A stretch of 39,909 nucleotides of DNA from Tepidibacter thalassicus DSM 15285 (GCF_900129915.1 NZ_FQXH01000018.1:1-39909), one strand, 5' to 3'. Shown: positions 7,487 through 16,143, numbered from the stretch's first letter. Translations and numbers: made by a program. Notes: generated by a model from the sequence alone, not told the origin.

Positions 7487-8350
7487 ATGTTAGTTTCAGC
7501 TAAAGAAATGTTAAACAAAGCCGTAGAAGGCAAATATGCTGTTGGACAATTTAACATCAATAACTTAGAATGGACAAAGGCAATTTTATTAACTGCTCAA
7601 GAAAATAATTCACCAGTAATATTAGGTGTATCTGAAGGTGCCGGAAGATATATGGGTGGATTTAAAACTATCGTTGGAATGGTTAATGGAATGATCGAAG
7701 AACTAAACATTACTGTTCCTGTTGCACTACACTTAGATCATGGTAGTTACGAAGGAGCCTTAAAAGCAATCGAAGCTGGATTTTCTTCAATAATGTTTGA
7801 TGGATCTCATTATTCTATTGAAGAAAACATAGCTAAAACAAAAGAAATAATCAAAATATGCGAAGAAAAAGGCATCTCTGTAGAAGCTGAAGTTGGTTCT
7901 ATAGGTGGAGAAGAAGACGGAGTTGTAGGTGCAGGTGAAATAGCTGATCCTGCTGAATGTAAGGCAATATCAGATTTAGGTATTACAATGTTAGCTGCTG
8001 GTATTGGTAACATTCACGGTAAATATCCAGAAAATTGGCCAGGATTAAACTTTGATGCTTTAGCTGCAATCAAAGATGCAACTAAAGATATGCCATTAGT
8101 TTTACACGGTGGTACAGGTATTCCTGAAGATATGATTAAAAAAGCTATCTCTTTAGGTGTTGCAAAAATTAACGTTAACACTGAATGTCAATTAGCTTTT
8201 GCAAAAGCTACTCGTGAATATATAGAAGCAGGAAAAGACTTAGAAGGTAAAGGTTTTGACCCTCGTAAAATATTAGCTCCTGGATTTGAAGCAATAAAAG
8301 CTACAGTTAAAGAAAAAATGGAATTATTCGGTTCAATAAACAAAGCTTAA
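7487..8350 (+). CDS. fba: Class II fructose-bisphosphate aldolase
   Basis: A 287-residue zinc-dependent aldolase that splits fructose 1,6-bisphosphate into DHAP and glyceraldehyde 3-phosphate in glycolysis. ALHLDHG (about 82-88) gives a zinc histidine and the catalytic aspartate. VEAEVGSIGGEEDG, GNIHGKYPENWP and LHGGTGIPEDMI carry further zinc and phosphate ligands, and KINVNTE closes the site. Length and motifs fit the class IIB Firmicute type. The start follows ATGGAGG at good spacing. It is transcribed alone, divergent from the RNA-modification operon, and ends at a strong hairpin. Confidence 0.97.
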   Translation: MLVSAKEMLNKAVEGKYAVGQFNINNLEWTKAILLTAQENNSPVILGVSEGAGRYMGGFKTIVGMVNGMIEELNITVPVALHLDHGSYEGALKAIEAGFSSIMFDGSHYSIEENIAKTKEIIKICEEKGISVEAEVGSIGGEEDGVVGAGEIADPAECKAISDLGITMLAAGIGNIHGKYPENWPGLNFDALAAIKDATKDMPLVLHGGTGIPEDMIKKAISLGVAKINVNTECQLAFAKATREYIEAGKDLEGKGFDPRKILAPGFEAIKATVKEKMELFGSINKA

Positions 8351-8362
8351 TTAAAATATTTT

Positions 8363-8391
8363 GAGCATAGAGAAATTTTTTCTCTATGCTC
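8363..8391. terminator. Terminator after fba (convergent with the 8403 gene)
   Basis: A perfect 13-bp stem, GAGCATAGAGAAA (8363-8375) with TTTCTCTATGCTC (8379-8391), has a 3-nt loop. The T-rich sequence CTTTCTATT follows on the plus strand. It lies between convergent genes and may serve both. Confidence 0.75.
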
Positions 8392-8402
8392 TTTCTATTA
8401 TT

Positions 8403-9143
8403 CTATATTTCTTCCGGAGCAGGAATTTTAACTTGACGATTTTGTAATAATTTTAGTGTAAGATATATAACCATTTTTTCTTCTATTTTGTTAAACTCTT
8501 TTTCTTCAAATGGCACTATTTCATTTTCTGGAGTTTTACGATTTATATATTCATCAAATTCAACTATTCTACTCTTAACCAATTCACAATAAGGAAGTTC
8601 ATTAAAGTATTCTGTACTTTCTTGATTATACTCTGATAAATCTCCTGCTACTAATTTATCCTTTTCTGCAAATTGATTTGGTAAATCTTCTACTTTATGA
8701 TATTCAAATTCAAATGATGAATTAGGAACTACTGGAGCTGGTGGTGTTCCATTAAATGTCACTTCTGTTGTACATTGAAATGGCACATCTACTGTACAAT
8801 GTTTAATATCTCCACATACACCTTCTGAATTTGAACAACTTCTTGTTGAATAATCTATATTTTTTCTCACAAAACCTTTTATAAATAAAACATTCGTATT
8901 TTGTAAAAGCATACACTGTGTTATCTTAAGTCTTTTCTTTATATTTTTTATCTCAATAGCATCTTCTGGAAGCTCTATATTAGATAAAACATTAATTTGT
9001 AAAGTAAATTCAGCTAAAACAACCGGAATCTTCGCTACCACATTTTTTATAGGGCTTATATTTTCTTTTGTATTCGTGCAGGTTTCAATAGTCCCGCCAT
9101 AAACATCAACACAATTTGCTTGTCTATATATATTATTCTCCAT
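8403..9143 (-). CDS. CsxC-like spore-surface (exosporium) protein, paralogue 1
   Basis: A 246-residue protein of the clostridial CsxC type, related to exosporium components. A central SPOCS-like module spans AEFTLQINVLSNIELPEDAI, LFIKGFVRKNIDYSTRSCSN and GVCGDIKHCTVDVPFQCTTE. Cysteine pairs (GVCGDIKHC, QCTTE) could form the disulfides common in spore outer layers. There is no signal peptide, as expected for a mother-cell protein assembled on the spore. Its C-terminal 200 residues closely match the 331-aa neighbour upstream, so the pair is a tandem duplication. The family name is from memory of related clostridial proteins; the fold link to DUF3794 is inference. Confidence 0.65.
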   Translation of the reverse strand: MENNIYRQANCVDVYGGTIETCTNTKENISPIKNVVAKIPVVLAEFTLQINVLSNIELPEDAIEIKNIKKRLKITQCMLLQNTNVLFIKGFVRKNIDYSTRSCSNSEGVCGDIKHCTVDVPFQCTTEVTFNGTPPAPVVPNSSFEFEYHKVEDLPNQFAEKDKLVAGDLSEYNQESTEYFNELPYCELVKSRIVEFDEYINRKTPENEIVPFEEKEFNKIEEKMVIYLTLKLLQNRQVKIPAPEEI

Positions 9144-9182
9144 ATATTAAATGTCCCCCTCAATTTTACTATTATATTTCAT

Positions 9183-9215
9183 TCGAGGAAATCATCTTCC
9201 TCGATACATAATATG
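9183..9215 (-). promoter_or_regulatory. Possible sporulation promoter and hairpin between the paralogues
   Basis: CATATTATG on the minus strand (9215-9207) resembles the CATAnnnTA -10 of mother-cell sigma factors (SigE/SigK), and nearly matches the CATATTATA upstream of the second paralogue. An 8-bp hairpin (TCGAGGAA / TTCCTCGA, 9183-9204) lies just downstream; it could be the end of the upstream transcript or part of the leader. Confidence 0.35.
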
Positions 9216-9240
9216 AACTATATAAATTTGTGTTACATAT

Positions 9241-10236
9241 TTAATCTTGAGGCGGAATTAAAACTTGACGATTTTGCAATAATTTTAACGTAAGATATAT
9301 AACCATTTTTTCTTCTATTTTCCTAAATTCTTTTTCTTCAAATGGTACTATTCCATTTTCTGGAGTTTTACGATTTATATATTCATCAAATTCAACTATC
9401 CTACTTTTGACCAATTCACAATAAGGAAGTTCATTAAAGTATTCTATACTTTCTTGATTATACTCTGATAAATCTCCTTCTATTAATTTATCTTTTTCTG
9501 CAAATTGATTTGGTAAATCTTCTACTCTGTGATATTCAAATTCAAATGATGTATTAGGAATTACTGGTGCTGGCAATGTTCCATTAAACGCCACTTCTGT
9601 TGTACATTCAAACGGAACATCTATTGTGCAATGTTTAATATCTCCACATACTCCTTCTGAATTTGAATGACTTCTTGTTGAATAATCTATATTTTTTCTC
9701 ACAAAACCTTTTATAAACAAAACATTTGTATTTTGTAAAAGCATACACTGTGTTATCTTAAGCCTTTTCTTTATATTCTTTATCTCAATAGCATCTTCTG
9801 GAAGCTCTATATTAGCCAAAACATTAATTTGCAAAGTAAATTCAGCTAAAACAACTGGAATCTTTGCTACCACACCAGTTTTTATAGAATTTATAGGCGC
9901 TGGAATACTTGTACAAGATTCTATAGTTATTCCCGTAACTTCAACACAATTTTTTTGTACATCATTTTCACTTGCTTTTTCACATCTATACCCCTGTTCA
10001 GATTCTTCACTACTCATAAAAGAACTATCTAAATCATCACTAGAAATAAATTCTTGAATAGTTTTTTCTAAATCTTTTTCTTCATCATCTAAAACATCGT
10101 TTTCTATGTCAATTAATTCTTCTTCATTTTCCTCATCTCCTTCTATTTCTACAGAATTATCTGTAAAAAATTCATCCTGTTTATCATTAATTTCCTTTGA
10201 ATTTTTATTATAATTAAATATTCTTTTACCAGCCAC
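9241..10236 (-). CDS. CsxC-like spore-surface protein, paralogue 2 with acidic N-terminus
   Basis: A 331-residue paralogue of the 8403-9143 product. Residues 1-85 are an added, very acidic and probably disordered region (runs such as DEENEEELIDIE and DDEEKDLEK). From about residue 115 the sequence follows paralogue 1 almost position by position, including FVRKNIDYSTRS and GVCGDIKHCTIDVPF. One cysteine of paralogue 1 (YSTRSC) is a histidine here (YSTRSH). It starts from GTG or ATG near 10236 behind GGGGGAG. A separate CATATTATA element upstream suggests its own mother-cell promoter. The role in the exosporium is inferred from family only. Confidence 0.65.
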   Translation of the reverse strand: MAGKRIFNYNKNSKEINDKQDEFFTDNSVEIEGDEENEEELIDIENDVLDDEEKDLEKTIQEFISSDDLDSSFMSSEESEQGYRCEKASENDVQKNCVEVTGITIESCTSIPAPINSIKTGVVAKIPVVLAEFTLQINVLANIELPEDAIEIKNIKKRLKITQCMLLQNTNVLFIKGFVRKNIDYSTRSHSNSEGVCGDIKHCTIDVPFECTTEVAFNGTLPAPVIPNTSFEFEYHRVEDLPNQFAEKDKLIEGDLSEYNQESIEYFNELPYCELVKSRIVEFDEYINRKTPENGIVPFEEKEFRKIEEKMVIYLTLKLLQNRQVLIPPQD

Positions 10237-10280
10237 AAAATCTCCCCCTTATAATAAAACAGTCACAAAACACGCTAATA

Positions 10281-10289
10281 TATAATATG
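10281..10289 (-). promoter_or_regulatory. Possible SigE/SigK -10 element
   Basis: CATATTATA on the minus strand fits CATAnnnTA, 45 bp upstream of the 331-aa spore-surface gene. The -35 side is too AT-rich to choose between SigE and SigK. Confidence 0.35.
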
Positions 10290-10313
10290 TATATATTAAT
10301 TTTTATATGAACA

Positions 10314-10351
10314 AAAAAATAATACCTCAAATTGAAACCCGAGGTATTATT
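10314..10351 (-). terminator. Terminator of the 160-aa gene
   Basis: On the minus strand AATAATACCTC (10351-10341 side) pairs perfectly with GAGGTATTATT (10328-10318), followed by a run of seven T. The first arm overlaps the stop codon region of the 160-aa gene. Confidence 0.85.
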
Positions 10352-10832
10352 AATTAAAATATTTTGAAGAGCCTTGAAGCTGTCTTTTTGCAATATGTCT
10401 TGTTAAATCTGCAAGCTTAGCTCTATTGATATTTCCAAACGAAATAGTAAGGACAAATTTAACATCTGTAAAAGTTTCATCTAAATCATATATTTCAAAA
10501 TGGCATTTTATATCGTCATACTTATATTCTTCTTGAAGATCATCTTCCACATCATCACATACATCTTTTAAATAATCTTTTATATCTTCAAATAACACTT
10601 GTAAATACTCTTCCTCAATATCGTATTCATCGTAAAAATCTTCTTCCAAAAATTCATACTTAAAAACAGATTTATCTAATTTACAATCAAATGCCATTAT
10701 ATTTTCTTGATTTATTGAATCAGATATATCTTTTACATATCCAAAATCAGCTTTTATATTCAATATTTCTTCTATCGCAGTGCTATTTATTTTTTGATTT
10801 CCCCTTTTATTTTCTAAAATTATTTCTATCAT
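10350..10832 (-). CDS. Hypothetical acidic protein, 160 aa
   Basis: No family recognised. The middle is very acidic (about residues 60-110: FLEEDFYDEYDIEEEYLQVL and further DVCDDVEDDLQEE), flanked by a basic N-terminal stretch and a C-terminal segment (FGNINRAKLADLTRHIAKRQ) that looks helical and basic. No signal peptide or membrane segment is seen. It is monocistronic with a strong terminator. The only good Shine-Dalgarno (AGGAGG near 10884-10876) is about 43 nt from the ATG, with a stable hairpin in between. An in-frame TAA nine bases before the ATG rules out a longer protein. Confidence 0.65.
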   Translation of the reverse strand: MIEIILENKRGNQKINSTAIEEILNIKADFGYVKDISDSINQENIMAFDCKLDKSVFKYEFLEEDFYDEYDIEEEYLQVLFEDIKDYLKDVCDDVEDDLQEEYKYDDIKCHFEIYDLDETFTDVKFVLTISFGNINRAKLADLTRHIAKRQLQGSSKYFN

Positions 10833-10838
10833 AACTTC

Positions 10839-10884
10839 CCGTTACTAAATACCTATGTATTTGTAACGGTTTTCACCTCCTCCT
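10839..10884 (-). promoter_or_regulatory. Leader hairpin between ribosome binding site and start codon
   Basis: On the minus strand the order is AGGAGGAGGTG (10884-10874), then a hairpin (CCGTTAC + AAATAC pairing with GTATTT + GTAACGG with one A bulge, 10869-10839), then GAAGTT and the ATG (10832-10830). Folding the hairpin brings the Shine-Dalgarno to about 12 nt from the ATG. A 7-codon frame from the GTG (ending TAG in the hairpin) is also possible. Confidence 0.5.
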
Positions 10885-10980
10885 ATCCAATTTTTTATTT
10901 CATATTTTCATTGCAACTTACAATTATTACTTATACTATTATTGTATATTTCATAATAAAAATCAAGCAAAACAATACAA

Positions 10981-11002
10981 AAGCCCCAATAATACGGGAC
11001 TT
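10981..11002 (-). terminator. Terminator of the methyltransferase gene
   Basis: On the minus strand AAGTCCC (11002-10996) pairs with GGGGCTT (10987-10981) through one G-U, with TTTGTATTGTTTT downstream. It lies 7 bp past the stop at 11010. Confidence 0.7.
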
Positions 11003-11009
11003 CAAGTAT

Positions 11010-12167
11010 TTACCATATAATTTTTTCAAGTGTAGGATTTACTCCAAATAATTCTTTAAGCTTATAATATTCATCTAATGCTTTTTTGTTATTTTCCCTT
11101 TTCTTAACAGCTCTAATCATCAAATTTTTAGGAGTATCCAGAGGAGAAATATATTCAACTACAGAAACATCATATCCATACCCTTCTAAAAGAAGCGATC
11201 TTAATCCATCAGTTAACAAATCTGCAAATCTCGCTTTAAAAACACCATGTTTAAGTATTGGATTTAATTCATCAAATTTATACTGATTTAAAAGTTCTTT
11301 ATGACAGCAAGGAACAACTATTATTGCTTTAGCTTTACTTCTAACCCCTAATCCTAAAGCCATATCTGTAGCTATATCACAGGCATGAAGACTTATAACT
11401 ATATCAATATCTCTATCAGGTGTATAACTTACTAAATCTTCATTTATAAATTCCATATTTTTATATCCTAAATTTTCAGCCATCTTTTTTGAAGATTTTA
11501 TAACATTTTCAGAATAATCTATTCCTATAAAATAGCAATTCTTCTTTAAAACCTCTTTGATATAATAATTAAGTACAAAACTCAAATACGATTTACCACA
11601 TGCACAGTCTAAAACAGTTATACTGTCTTTATAATCGAGTTCTTTTATAAGCTTATCTATAAGCTCTACAAAATGATCTATTTGATTGTATTTTCTTATT
11701 TTGTCATTTTTTATTTTACCTTCTTTAGTAAGTATACCTATTTCTTTTAAAAGATCATTTGCCGGTCCTACTTTTACATAATAATCTCTATTTTTTATTT
11801 GAGATGCAGTATACTCATCTATTTTTTCTAAAGTTTCATTATTATCTATATATTTTATATTAACTTTTTTATTATCTCCTTCTATTAAAATAGTAGTCCC
11901 TCTCTCTATATACTTAAATTTAATAGAATCATAATTTTCAGCTTCTTTAGATATATATTTTATAAACTCATCAAAAGTATATAAATCACTCATTCCCTTA
12001 AAGTTCAGATTATATTTATCGTCTTTTATAGTTGCTATTCCTTTAAACTCTTTTTTACCAGACTTATATACAACTTCAATAGATTTAAAAAAATCTTTAT
12101 TTTCTATACATCTTTCCTTTAACCCCATAAAAAATAAATTAAGTTTAGCTATACTTTGTTTATTCAT
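11010..12167 (-). CDS. SAM-dependent methyltransferase, Methyltransf_32-like
   Basis: A 385-residue protein with a C-terminal methyltransferase domain. VLDCACGKSYLSFVLNYYI (about 190-208) is the SAM motif I. FIGIDYSENVIKSS is motif II. VISLHACDIATDMAL followed by IIVVPCCHKELL is the LHAC...PCC pattern of PF13679 (the family of METTL25/GSTCD-like proteins). The N-terminal 160 residues show no domain I can name. The substrate is unknown, possibly RNA. It begins 2 bp after the stop of the 273-aa membrane protein gene, so the two are cotranscribed, and it ends at a hairpin terminator. Confidence 0.82.
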   Translation of the reverse strand: MNKQSIAKLNLFFMGLKERCIENKDFFKSIEVVYKSGKKEFKGIATIKDDKYNLNFKGMSDLYTFDEFIKYISKEAENYDSIKFKYIERGTTILIEGDNKKVNIKYIDNNETLEKIDEYTASQIKNRDYYVKVGPANDLLKEIGILTKEGKIKNDKIRKYNQIDHFVELIDKLIKELDYKDSITVLDCACGKSYLSFVLNYYIKEVLKKNCYFIGIDYSENVIKSSKKMAENLGYKNMEFINEDLVSYTPDRDIDIVISLHACDIATDMALGLGVRSKAKAIIVVPCCHKELLNQYKFDELNPILKHGVFKARFADLLTDGLRSLLLEGYGYDVSVVEYISPLDTPKNLMIRAVKKRENNKKALDEYYKLKELFGVNPTLEKIIW

Positions 12168-12169
12168 AT

Positions 12170-12991
12170 CTACTTTTCCTTTCTATATATCTTTTTTTCT
12201 AAATTTGATTTTACCTTATTTATTTTTTTTACACAACTATGTACAAGTTCATCAGAAATTTTCAATTCATTTTTTATTTTTATAATATACGCAGGATTTT
12301 TAGTATCTAAAAACTCAAGTCCATTTTCCATGGCCTTTCTTCTCATATAAAAAGCTTTTTGCATATCAAATCTAGCATCATCTAATAAATCTACATTTTC
12401 TTTATCCTTAAGTTTTGGTACTTCTAATTCCATATACATTTTTTCAACTAATTCACACTTTCTTTTGGCGTTTATAGCTTCATTTTTTAATTCATCAATA
12501 TTTGCTTTACCTTTTTGAATTTTTTTAAGTATAGAATAACAATTTCTAAGAGGAACTAATGCCTTTTTTTCAATAAAATATATCTCTTTTTTAAAGTTAT
12601 CAACTAATTCCATTTCATCTATTTCTTCATATTTTTTTATCTGTTCACTGATTTTTATTTCATCTTTTTTTATTGTCTCTACTTCACTTTCTACTATTGT
12701 TGGTTTATTATTACTTTTTTGTTCCATATTAATACATTCTTTTTCTTGTACTTCAGTATTTTCATTTGCTTTAACAACATGTTCACTATTTTTTTCTACT
12801 GTATTTTTATGTGTTTCTATTTTTTTTACAACATTCTTATTCATACTCAAATTCACAACAATCATCGTACTAACAGTAATTACATATACAATTAAAAATA
12901 TATACTTATATTTATTTTTATTTCTATATGATAAAATTACAATTATAGAAAGTGCACATAATATACATAGTATCAAATTCCAATTTAACAT
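12170..12991 (-). CDS. Hypothetical membrane protein with coiled-coil-like region
   Basis: The 273-residue product begins MLNWNLILCILCALSIIVIL. Two hydrophobic helices (about 2-22 and 30-48) are followed by a long charged region rich in Lys/Glu that is probably cytoplasmic or extracellular coiled coil. I chose ATG 12991, preceded by AAGGAGCGG; an in-frame ATG at 13042 would overlap the divergent promoter and has no good ribosome binding site. No family recognised. It is the first gene of a pair with the methyltransferase. A divergent 51-aa membrane protein starts 105 bp away. Confidence 0.65.
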   Translation of the reverse strand: MLNWNLILCILCALSIIVILSYRNKNKYKYIFLIVYVITVSTMIVVNLSMNKNVVKKIETHKNTVEKNSEHVVKANENTEVQEKECINMEQKSNNKPTIVESEVETIKKDEIKISEQIKKYEEIDEMELVDNFKKEIYFIEKKALVPLRNCYSILKKIQKGKANIDELKNEAINAKRKCELVEKMYMELEVPKLKDKENVDLLDDARFDMQKAFYMRRKAMENGLEFLDTKNPAYIIKIKNELKISDELVHSCVKKINKVKSNLEKKIYRKEK

Positions 12992-13096
12992 ACAACCGCT
13001 CCTTATCCAAATTATGGGCTTTGTGTTTATATTTTGAAACATATATATTTTTATTATGATAGTATAAAAGAAAAATTATACAAGGAGGATAATCAC

Positions 13097-13252
13097 ATGG
13101 AAATTTCTATTATATGGAATATTTTAAACACTGTACTATTAATATATACTCTTTATTTCTTATTTACATTTATTTTTAAAATACCTAAAAAAATATACGC
13201 TTATTTAGACGACCTAGATGCAAGAGAAAAATACAGAGAAATTAAAAAATAA
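13097..13252 (+). CDS. Small single-pass membrane protein, 51 aa
   Basis: The frame starts MEISIIWNILNTVLLIYTLY at ATG 13097 behind CAAGGAGGA; an upstream in-frame ATG (13034) has no ribosome binding site. Residues 6-29 form one transmembrane helix and the C-terminal tail is charged (YLDDLDAREKYREIKK). No family recognised. It is divergent from the 273-aa membrane protein gene. TTGAAA (13034-13039) and TATGAT (13055-13060) could be promoter elements but are only 15 bp apart. It ends in a bidirectional terminator. Confidence 0.65.
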   Translation: MEISIIWNILNTVLLIYTLYFLFTFIFKIPKKIYAYLDDLDAREKYREIKK

Positions 13253-13281
13253 TCCCTGGATAAATTCCAAGGATTATTTTT
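13248..13281. terminator. Bidirectional terminator
   Basis: AATAATCC (13248-13255) pairs with GGATTATT (13271-13278), with an inner TGGA/TCCA and a short loop; TTTTT follows on the plus strand and A-rich sequence precedes. It lies between the convergent 51-aa gene and the ABC permease gene. Confidence 0.75.
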
Positions 13282-14131
13282 ACAAATCTCTTTTTTGAAA
13301 TTTTATAACTGCCAAACTCAACATAATCAAAATATAAACAAAAATATAAAATATCATAAAAGAACTCGGCTGAATTGAAGCTCCTATCATACTCTCCATA
13401 TTAAGATTAAGCCCAGAAGCTGTTGTAAACAAAAGCGAAGAAACCTTTCTATAAATTATATCCGATGGAATTATAAGACTAGTTATAATTCCTATATTAG
13501 TTAAAACTTTTTTTGCAGCCTCTTTGATCATAAAATGACCTATTTGTTCCATAATTCCACCTATCATACCACAAAAATAAAGAATTCCCAATATGACCCC
13601 TGACCCCATAGTTGATAAAAAACAGCTAAAAAATATTCCTATCGAAACTAATAATATAGGTAACAAATACAACATGGCTAACGACTTAATAACTGATATT
13701 AAATAAAAATTTACAACTACACCTTTTCCAAAGAAAATATTAAGTCCAATAATACTTAAATATAAAATTGTTATATAGGGAAGTAAAACCGATAAAATTC
13801 CCAAAAAACGTCCTAAAACTATTTCATATCTATTTATTGGCTTTGAAAGTATTGCATCATAAGTACCATTTTCAATTTCTGATGAAATAGCTCCAACACT
13901 TGAAAAAATAGATAAAAATGATATTATAAACCCCATGGCATAAATACCCATAGATAAAAGCTGTCCTGAAATAGCAGCCCTCATAATAACGTCTTCCGCT
14001 CGCAAAGATTTATAAGCAAAATTGAGCGCAGTTCCATAAAGAGCTAGAAAAATAACAGTAAGTACAAGGGTAAAATATAAAATTTTCTTCTTTCTCATTT
14101 CGAGAAATGTAAGTCTTATTATAGTTCTCAT
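13280..14131 (-). CDS. ABC-2 type transporter permease
   Basis: A 283-residue membrane protein with about six hydrophobic helices (first at 18-37, last at 256-275). SSEIENGTYDAILSKPINRYEIVLGRF (split over about residues 85-111) carries the ABC-2 permease pattern in which the exported gene product rearranges around a conserved Gly-Thr and Lys-Pro. It overlaps the ATPase gene by 4 bp (ATGA), so the two are translationally coupled. It probably forms an exporter of the bacitracin/lantibiotic-resistance (BcrAB-like) or NatAB type; the substrate is unknown. It is the last gene of the ECF sigma operon. Confidence 0.85.
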   Translation of the reverse strand: MRTIIRLTFLEMRKKKILYFTLVLTVIFLALYGTALNFAYKSLRAEDVIMRAAISGQLLSMGIYAMGFIISFLSIFSSVGAISSEIENGTYDAILSKPINRYEIVLGRFLGILSVLLPYITILYLSIIGLNIFFGKGVVVNFYLISVIKSLAMLYLLPILLVSIGIFFSCFLSTMGSGVILGILYFCGMIGGIMEQIGHFMIKEAAKKVLTNIGIITSLIIPSDIIYRKVSSLLFTTASGLNLNMESMIGASIQPSSFMIFYIFVYILIMLSLAVIKFQKRDL

Positions 14132-15030
14132 CTTTCATCTCCCTCTCCTACTGTTTTTATAAATAACTCCTCTAATACATTTTCTTTTCTCTTCATCATA
14201 TATAACAATCCCTCATTTTTAATTACACACTGTGCGATTTTAGGTAAAACTTCATCATCATTCACATACATTTCTATTTTATCCCCTACCTTTTTAAGAG
14301 TTGGATCAAATTTTTTTAATTCATTAATTATATTTTCGTTTAAATTTCCTATTGAAAGTAATATCGGCGAATTCATTAATTCTCTCATCGTTCCAACTTC
14401 TTTTACAATACCTTTATCTAAAATGGCCACTCTGTCTGATACTAATTCTACTTCACTAAGTAAATGTGTATTTAAAAAAATAGTTTTCCCTTCATTTTTT
14501 AATTTAAATATAATATCACGAACTTGTTTTCTCCCCACTGGATCCAATGCACTTGTCGGCTCATCTAAAAACAAAAGTTTAGGATCTGAAAGAATTGCAC
14601 AACCAAGTCCTATTCTCTGCTTCATTCCCTTACTATATTCTTTTATTTTTTTATGTTCATGCCCCTTAAGTCCAACTATATTTAACACTTCTTCAATTCT
14701 TTTTTTTATATTTTCTTTATCCATTTTATACAAAAGCCCATGATTAAACAAAAGTTCATATCCAGTAAGCCAATTATGATATTGAAAAAGTTCAGGTAAA
14801 TACCCTATTTTTTTTCTAACATTAACATCTCCTAAGGGCTTTTTAAGAATTAATCCCCCACCTGATGTAGGATATAATATTCCAAGAAGCGTTCTAATGA
14901 ATGTACTTTTTCCTGCACCATTCTTACCTAAAAAACTAAATACTTCTCCCTCTTTTACAGAGAGGGAGATATTTTCAAAGCCACCTTTACCATTAAATTT
15001 TTTTGTCAAATTATAAGTTTCAATAACCAT
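14128..15030 (-). CDS. ABC transporter ATP-binding protein
   Basis: A 300-residue ATPase of the ABC-2 exporter class (CcmA/BcrA-like). Walker A is FLGKNGAGKSTFIRTLLG (about 34-51), the Q-loop region GYLPELFQYHN follows, the signature is YSKGMKQRIGLG (about 135) and Walker B LLFLDEPTSALDP (about 155), with H-loop FLNTHLLSEVE. A C-terminal extension of about 80 residues is typical of the class. It sits 4 bp after the anti-sigma gene and overlaps the permease gene, which argues for a sigma-regulated resistance or envelope-stress exporter. Confidence 0.93.
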   Translation of the reverse strand: MVIETYNLTKKFNGKGGFENISLSVKEGEVFSFLGKNGAGKSTFIRTLLGILYPTSGGGLILKKPLGDVNVRKKIGYLPELFQYHNWLTGYELLFNHGLLYKMDKENIKKRIEEVLNIVGLKGHEHKKIKEYSKGMKQRIGLGCAILSDPKLLFLDEPTSALDPVGRKQVRDIIFKLKNEGKTIFLNTHLLSEVELVSDRVAILDKGIVKEVGTMRELMNSPILLSIGNLNENIINELKKFDPTLKKVGDKIEMYVNDDEVLPKIAQCVIKNEGLLYMMKRKENVLEELFIKTVGEGDER

Positions 15031-15033
15031 ACA

Positions 15034-16143
15034 CTACCTCATCTCCTCAATCAAAGGTAATATTTCTTCAACTGAACAGTTAGTATTTATATAATATATC
15101 TTATTTTTATCCTTAAAATAAATCTCTACATAAGAATATTCAGGATCTTCAGTCTCAATTATTACAGCTTTTTGTCCATTAATAGTTAAATCTCGTTTAC
15201 TTTGATACTCTGGAGAATAAGGAATTGGAAGTACAGATGTTAAATCACTAATTGACATAAATTGCTTTTTCAAATTTTTCGGTAAAAAATTAGTAGAAAA
15301 TAGTGTTTTTATTAATTGCTTTTCATCTACATCTTTTGGAATTTGTAAAGTAGGTGCATCCATTTCAGTTACCTTAATATATTGATAACCTTCATTTTTA
15401 ACAATTTCATATTCCACTACATCGTTTAAATGAATAACAAATGGTTTTTGATCTAATGCCTTTGGAATACTAACTTTTTCTCCTAAGTAATTTAAAAGAT
15501 CATTAGTTTTATCCACATCTAATTTTATAGTTACATCTGTTTTTGGATGTTTAACTGCATAAGTATAAACAAATTCTTTAGGTGCTTTAATTACCTTATT
15601 TATAGACATTTTTTCTTTAATTTCATCAGCATCACTTGGACCTTTAATTCTAATCTCATTTCCTTTTTTAGAAACAGCTATGCTCCCAATATCGGAAATA
15701 TCTTTATACCCATTTCCTTTACTGAATAAATCATTAATTTCCATAATATCCGATTCGCTAATAGAAACACTTGTGATTTCCTGCATACGAAACATTTTTA
15801 ATAGCTCTTCCGCTTTAGCTCTAACAGGCTCAGCAAATAACAATCCTCCACATATAACAATCCCTGCTGCTACCAAACTCCATCTTCTCGCTTTTTTACT
15901 CATATTAAAAATCCTCCTTTTATTTTCTTTATTAAAATCAACCGTATATACATTGATAGGACGACGAGGTGGTATTTTCATACCTACATTTAAAACACTT
16001 TCTATTAATTTATCCTGTTGCTTTAATTTTTCAAAATTACTCTTACAAACAGGACAATTATCAATATGTGATAATACTTCATCTACATCCCCTTTATAGG
16101 CATCATCAATTATTTGCTGAAGTATTTCTTTATCATAACACAT
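15034..16143 (-). CDS. Membrane-anchored anti-sigma factor
   Basis: The 369-residue product has an N-terminal zinc-binding anti-sigma domain (H26-x3-C30-x2-C33, within VLSHIDNCPVC), one transmembrane helix (about 87-106, SLVAAGIVICGGLLF) and a large extracytoplasmic domain with DUF4367-like character at the end (SYVEIYFKDKNKIYYINT). The gene overlaps the sigma gene by 11 bp. It should hold the sigma factor at the membrane and release it on an envelope signal; the signal and whether proteolysis is involved cannot be read from sequence. Confidence 0.85.
   Translation of the reverse strand: MCYDKEILQQIIDDAYKGDVDEVLSHIDNCPVCKSNFEKLKQQDKLIESVLNVGMKIPPRRPINVYTVDFNKENKRRIFNMSKKARRWSLVAAGIVICGGLLFAEPVRAKAEELLKMFRMQEITSVSISESDIMEINDLFSKGNGYKDISDIGSIAVSKKGNEIRIKGPSDADEIKEKMSINKVIKAPKEFVYTYAVKHPKTDVTIKLDVDKTNDLLNYLGEKVSIPKALDQKPFVIHLNDVVEYEIVKNEGYQYIKVTEMDAPTLQIPKDVDEKQLIKTLFSTNFLPKNLKKQFMSISDLTSVLPIPYSPEYQSKRDLTINGQKAVIIETEDPEYSYVEIYFKDKNKIYYINTNCSVEEILPLIEEMR

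Noticed and set aside
14423..14743. Open 106-codon frame on the plus strand
   Set aside because: Antisense to the ABC ATPase signature/Walker B region; a by-product of that gene's codon use.
15680..16099. Open 139-codon frame on the plus strand
   Set aside because: It lies antisense to the anti-sigma gene, whose zinc motif and membrane helix are clear; no ribosome binding site or family features.
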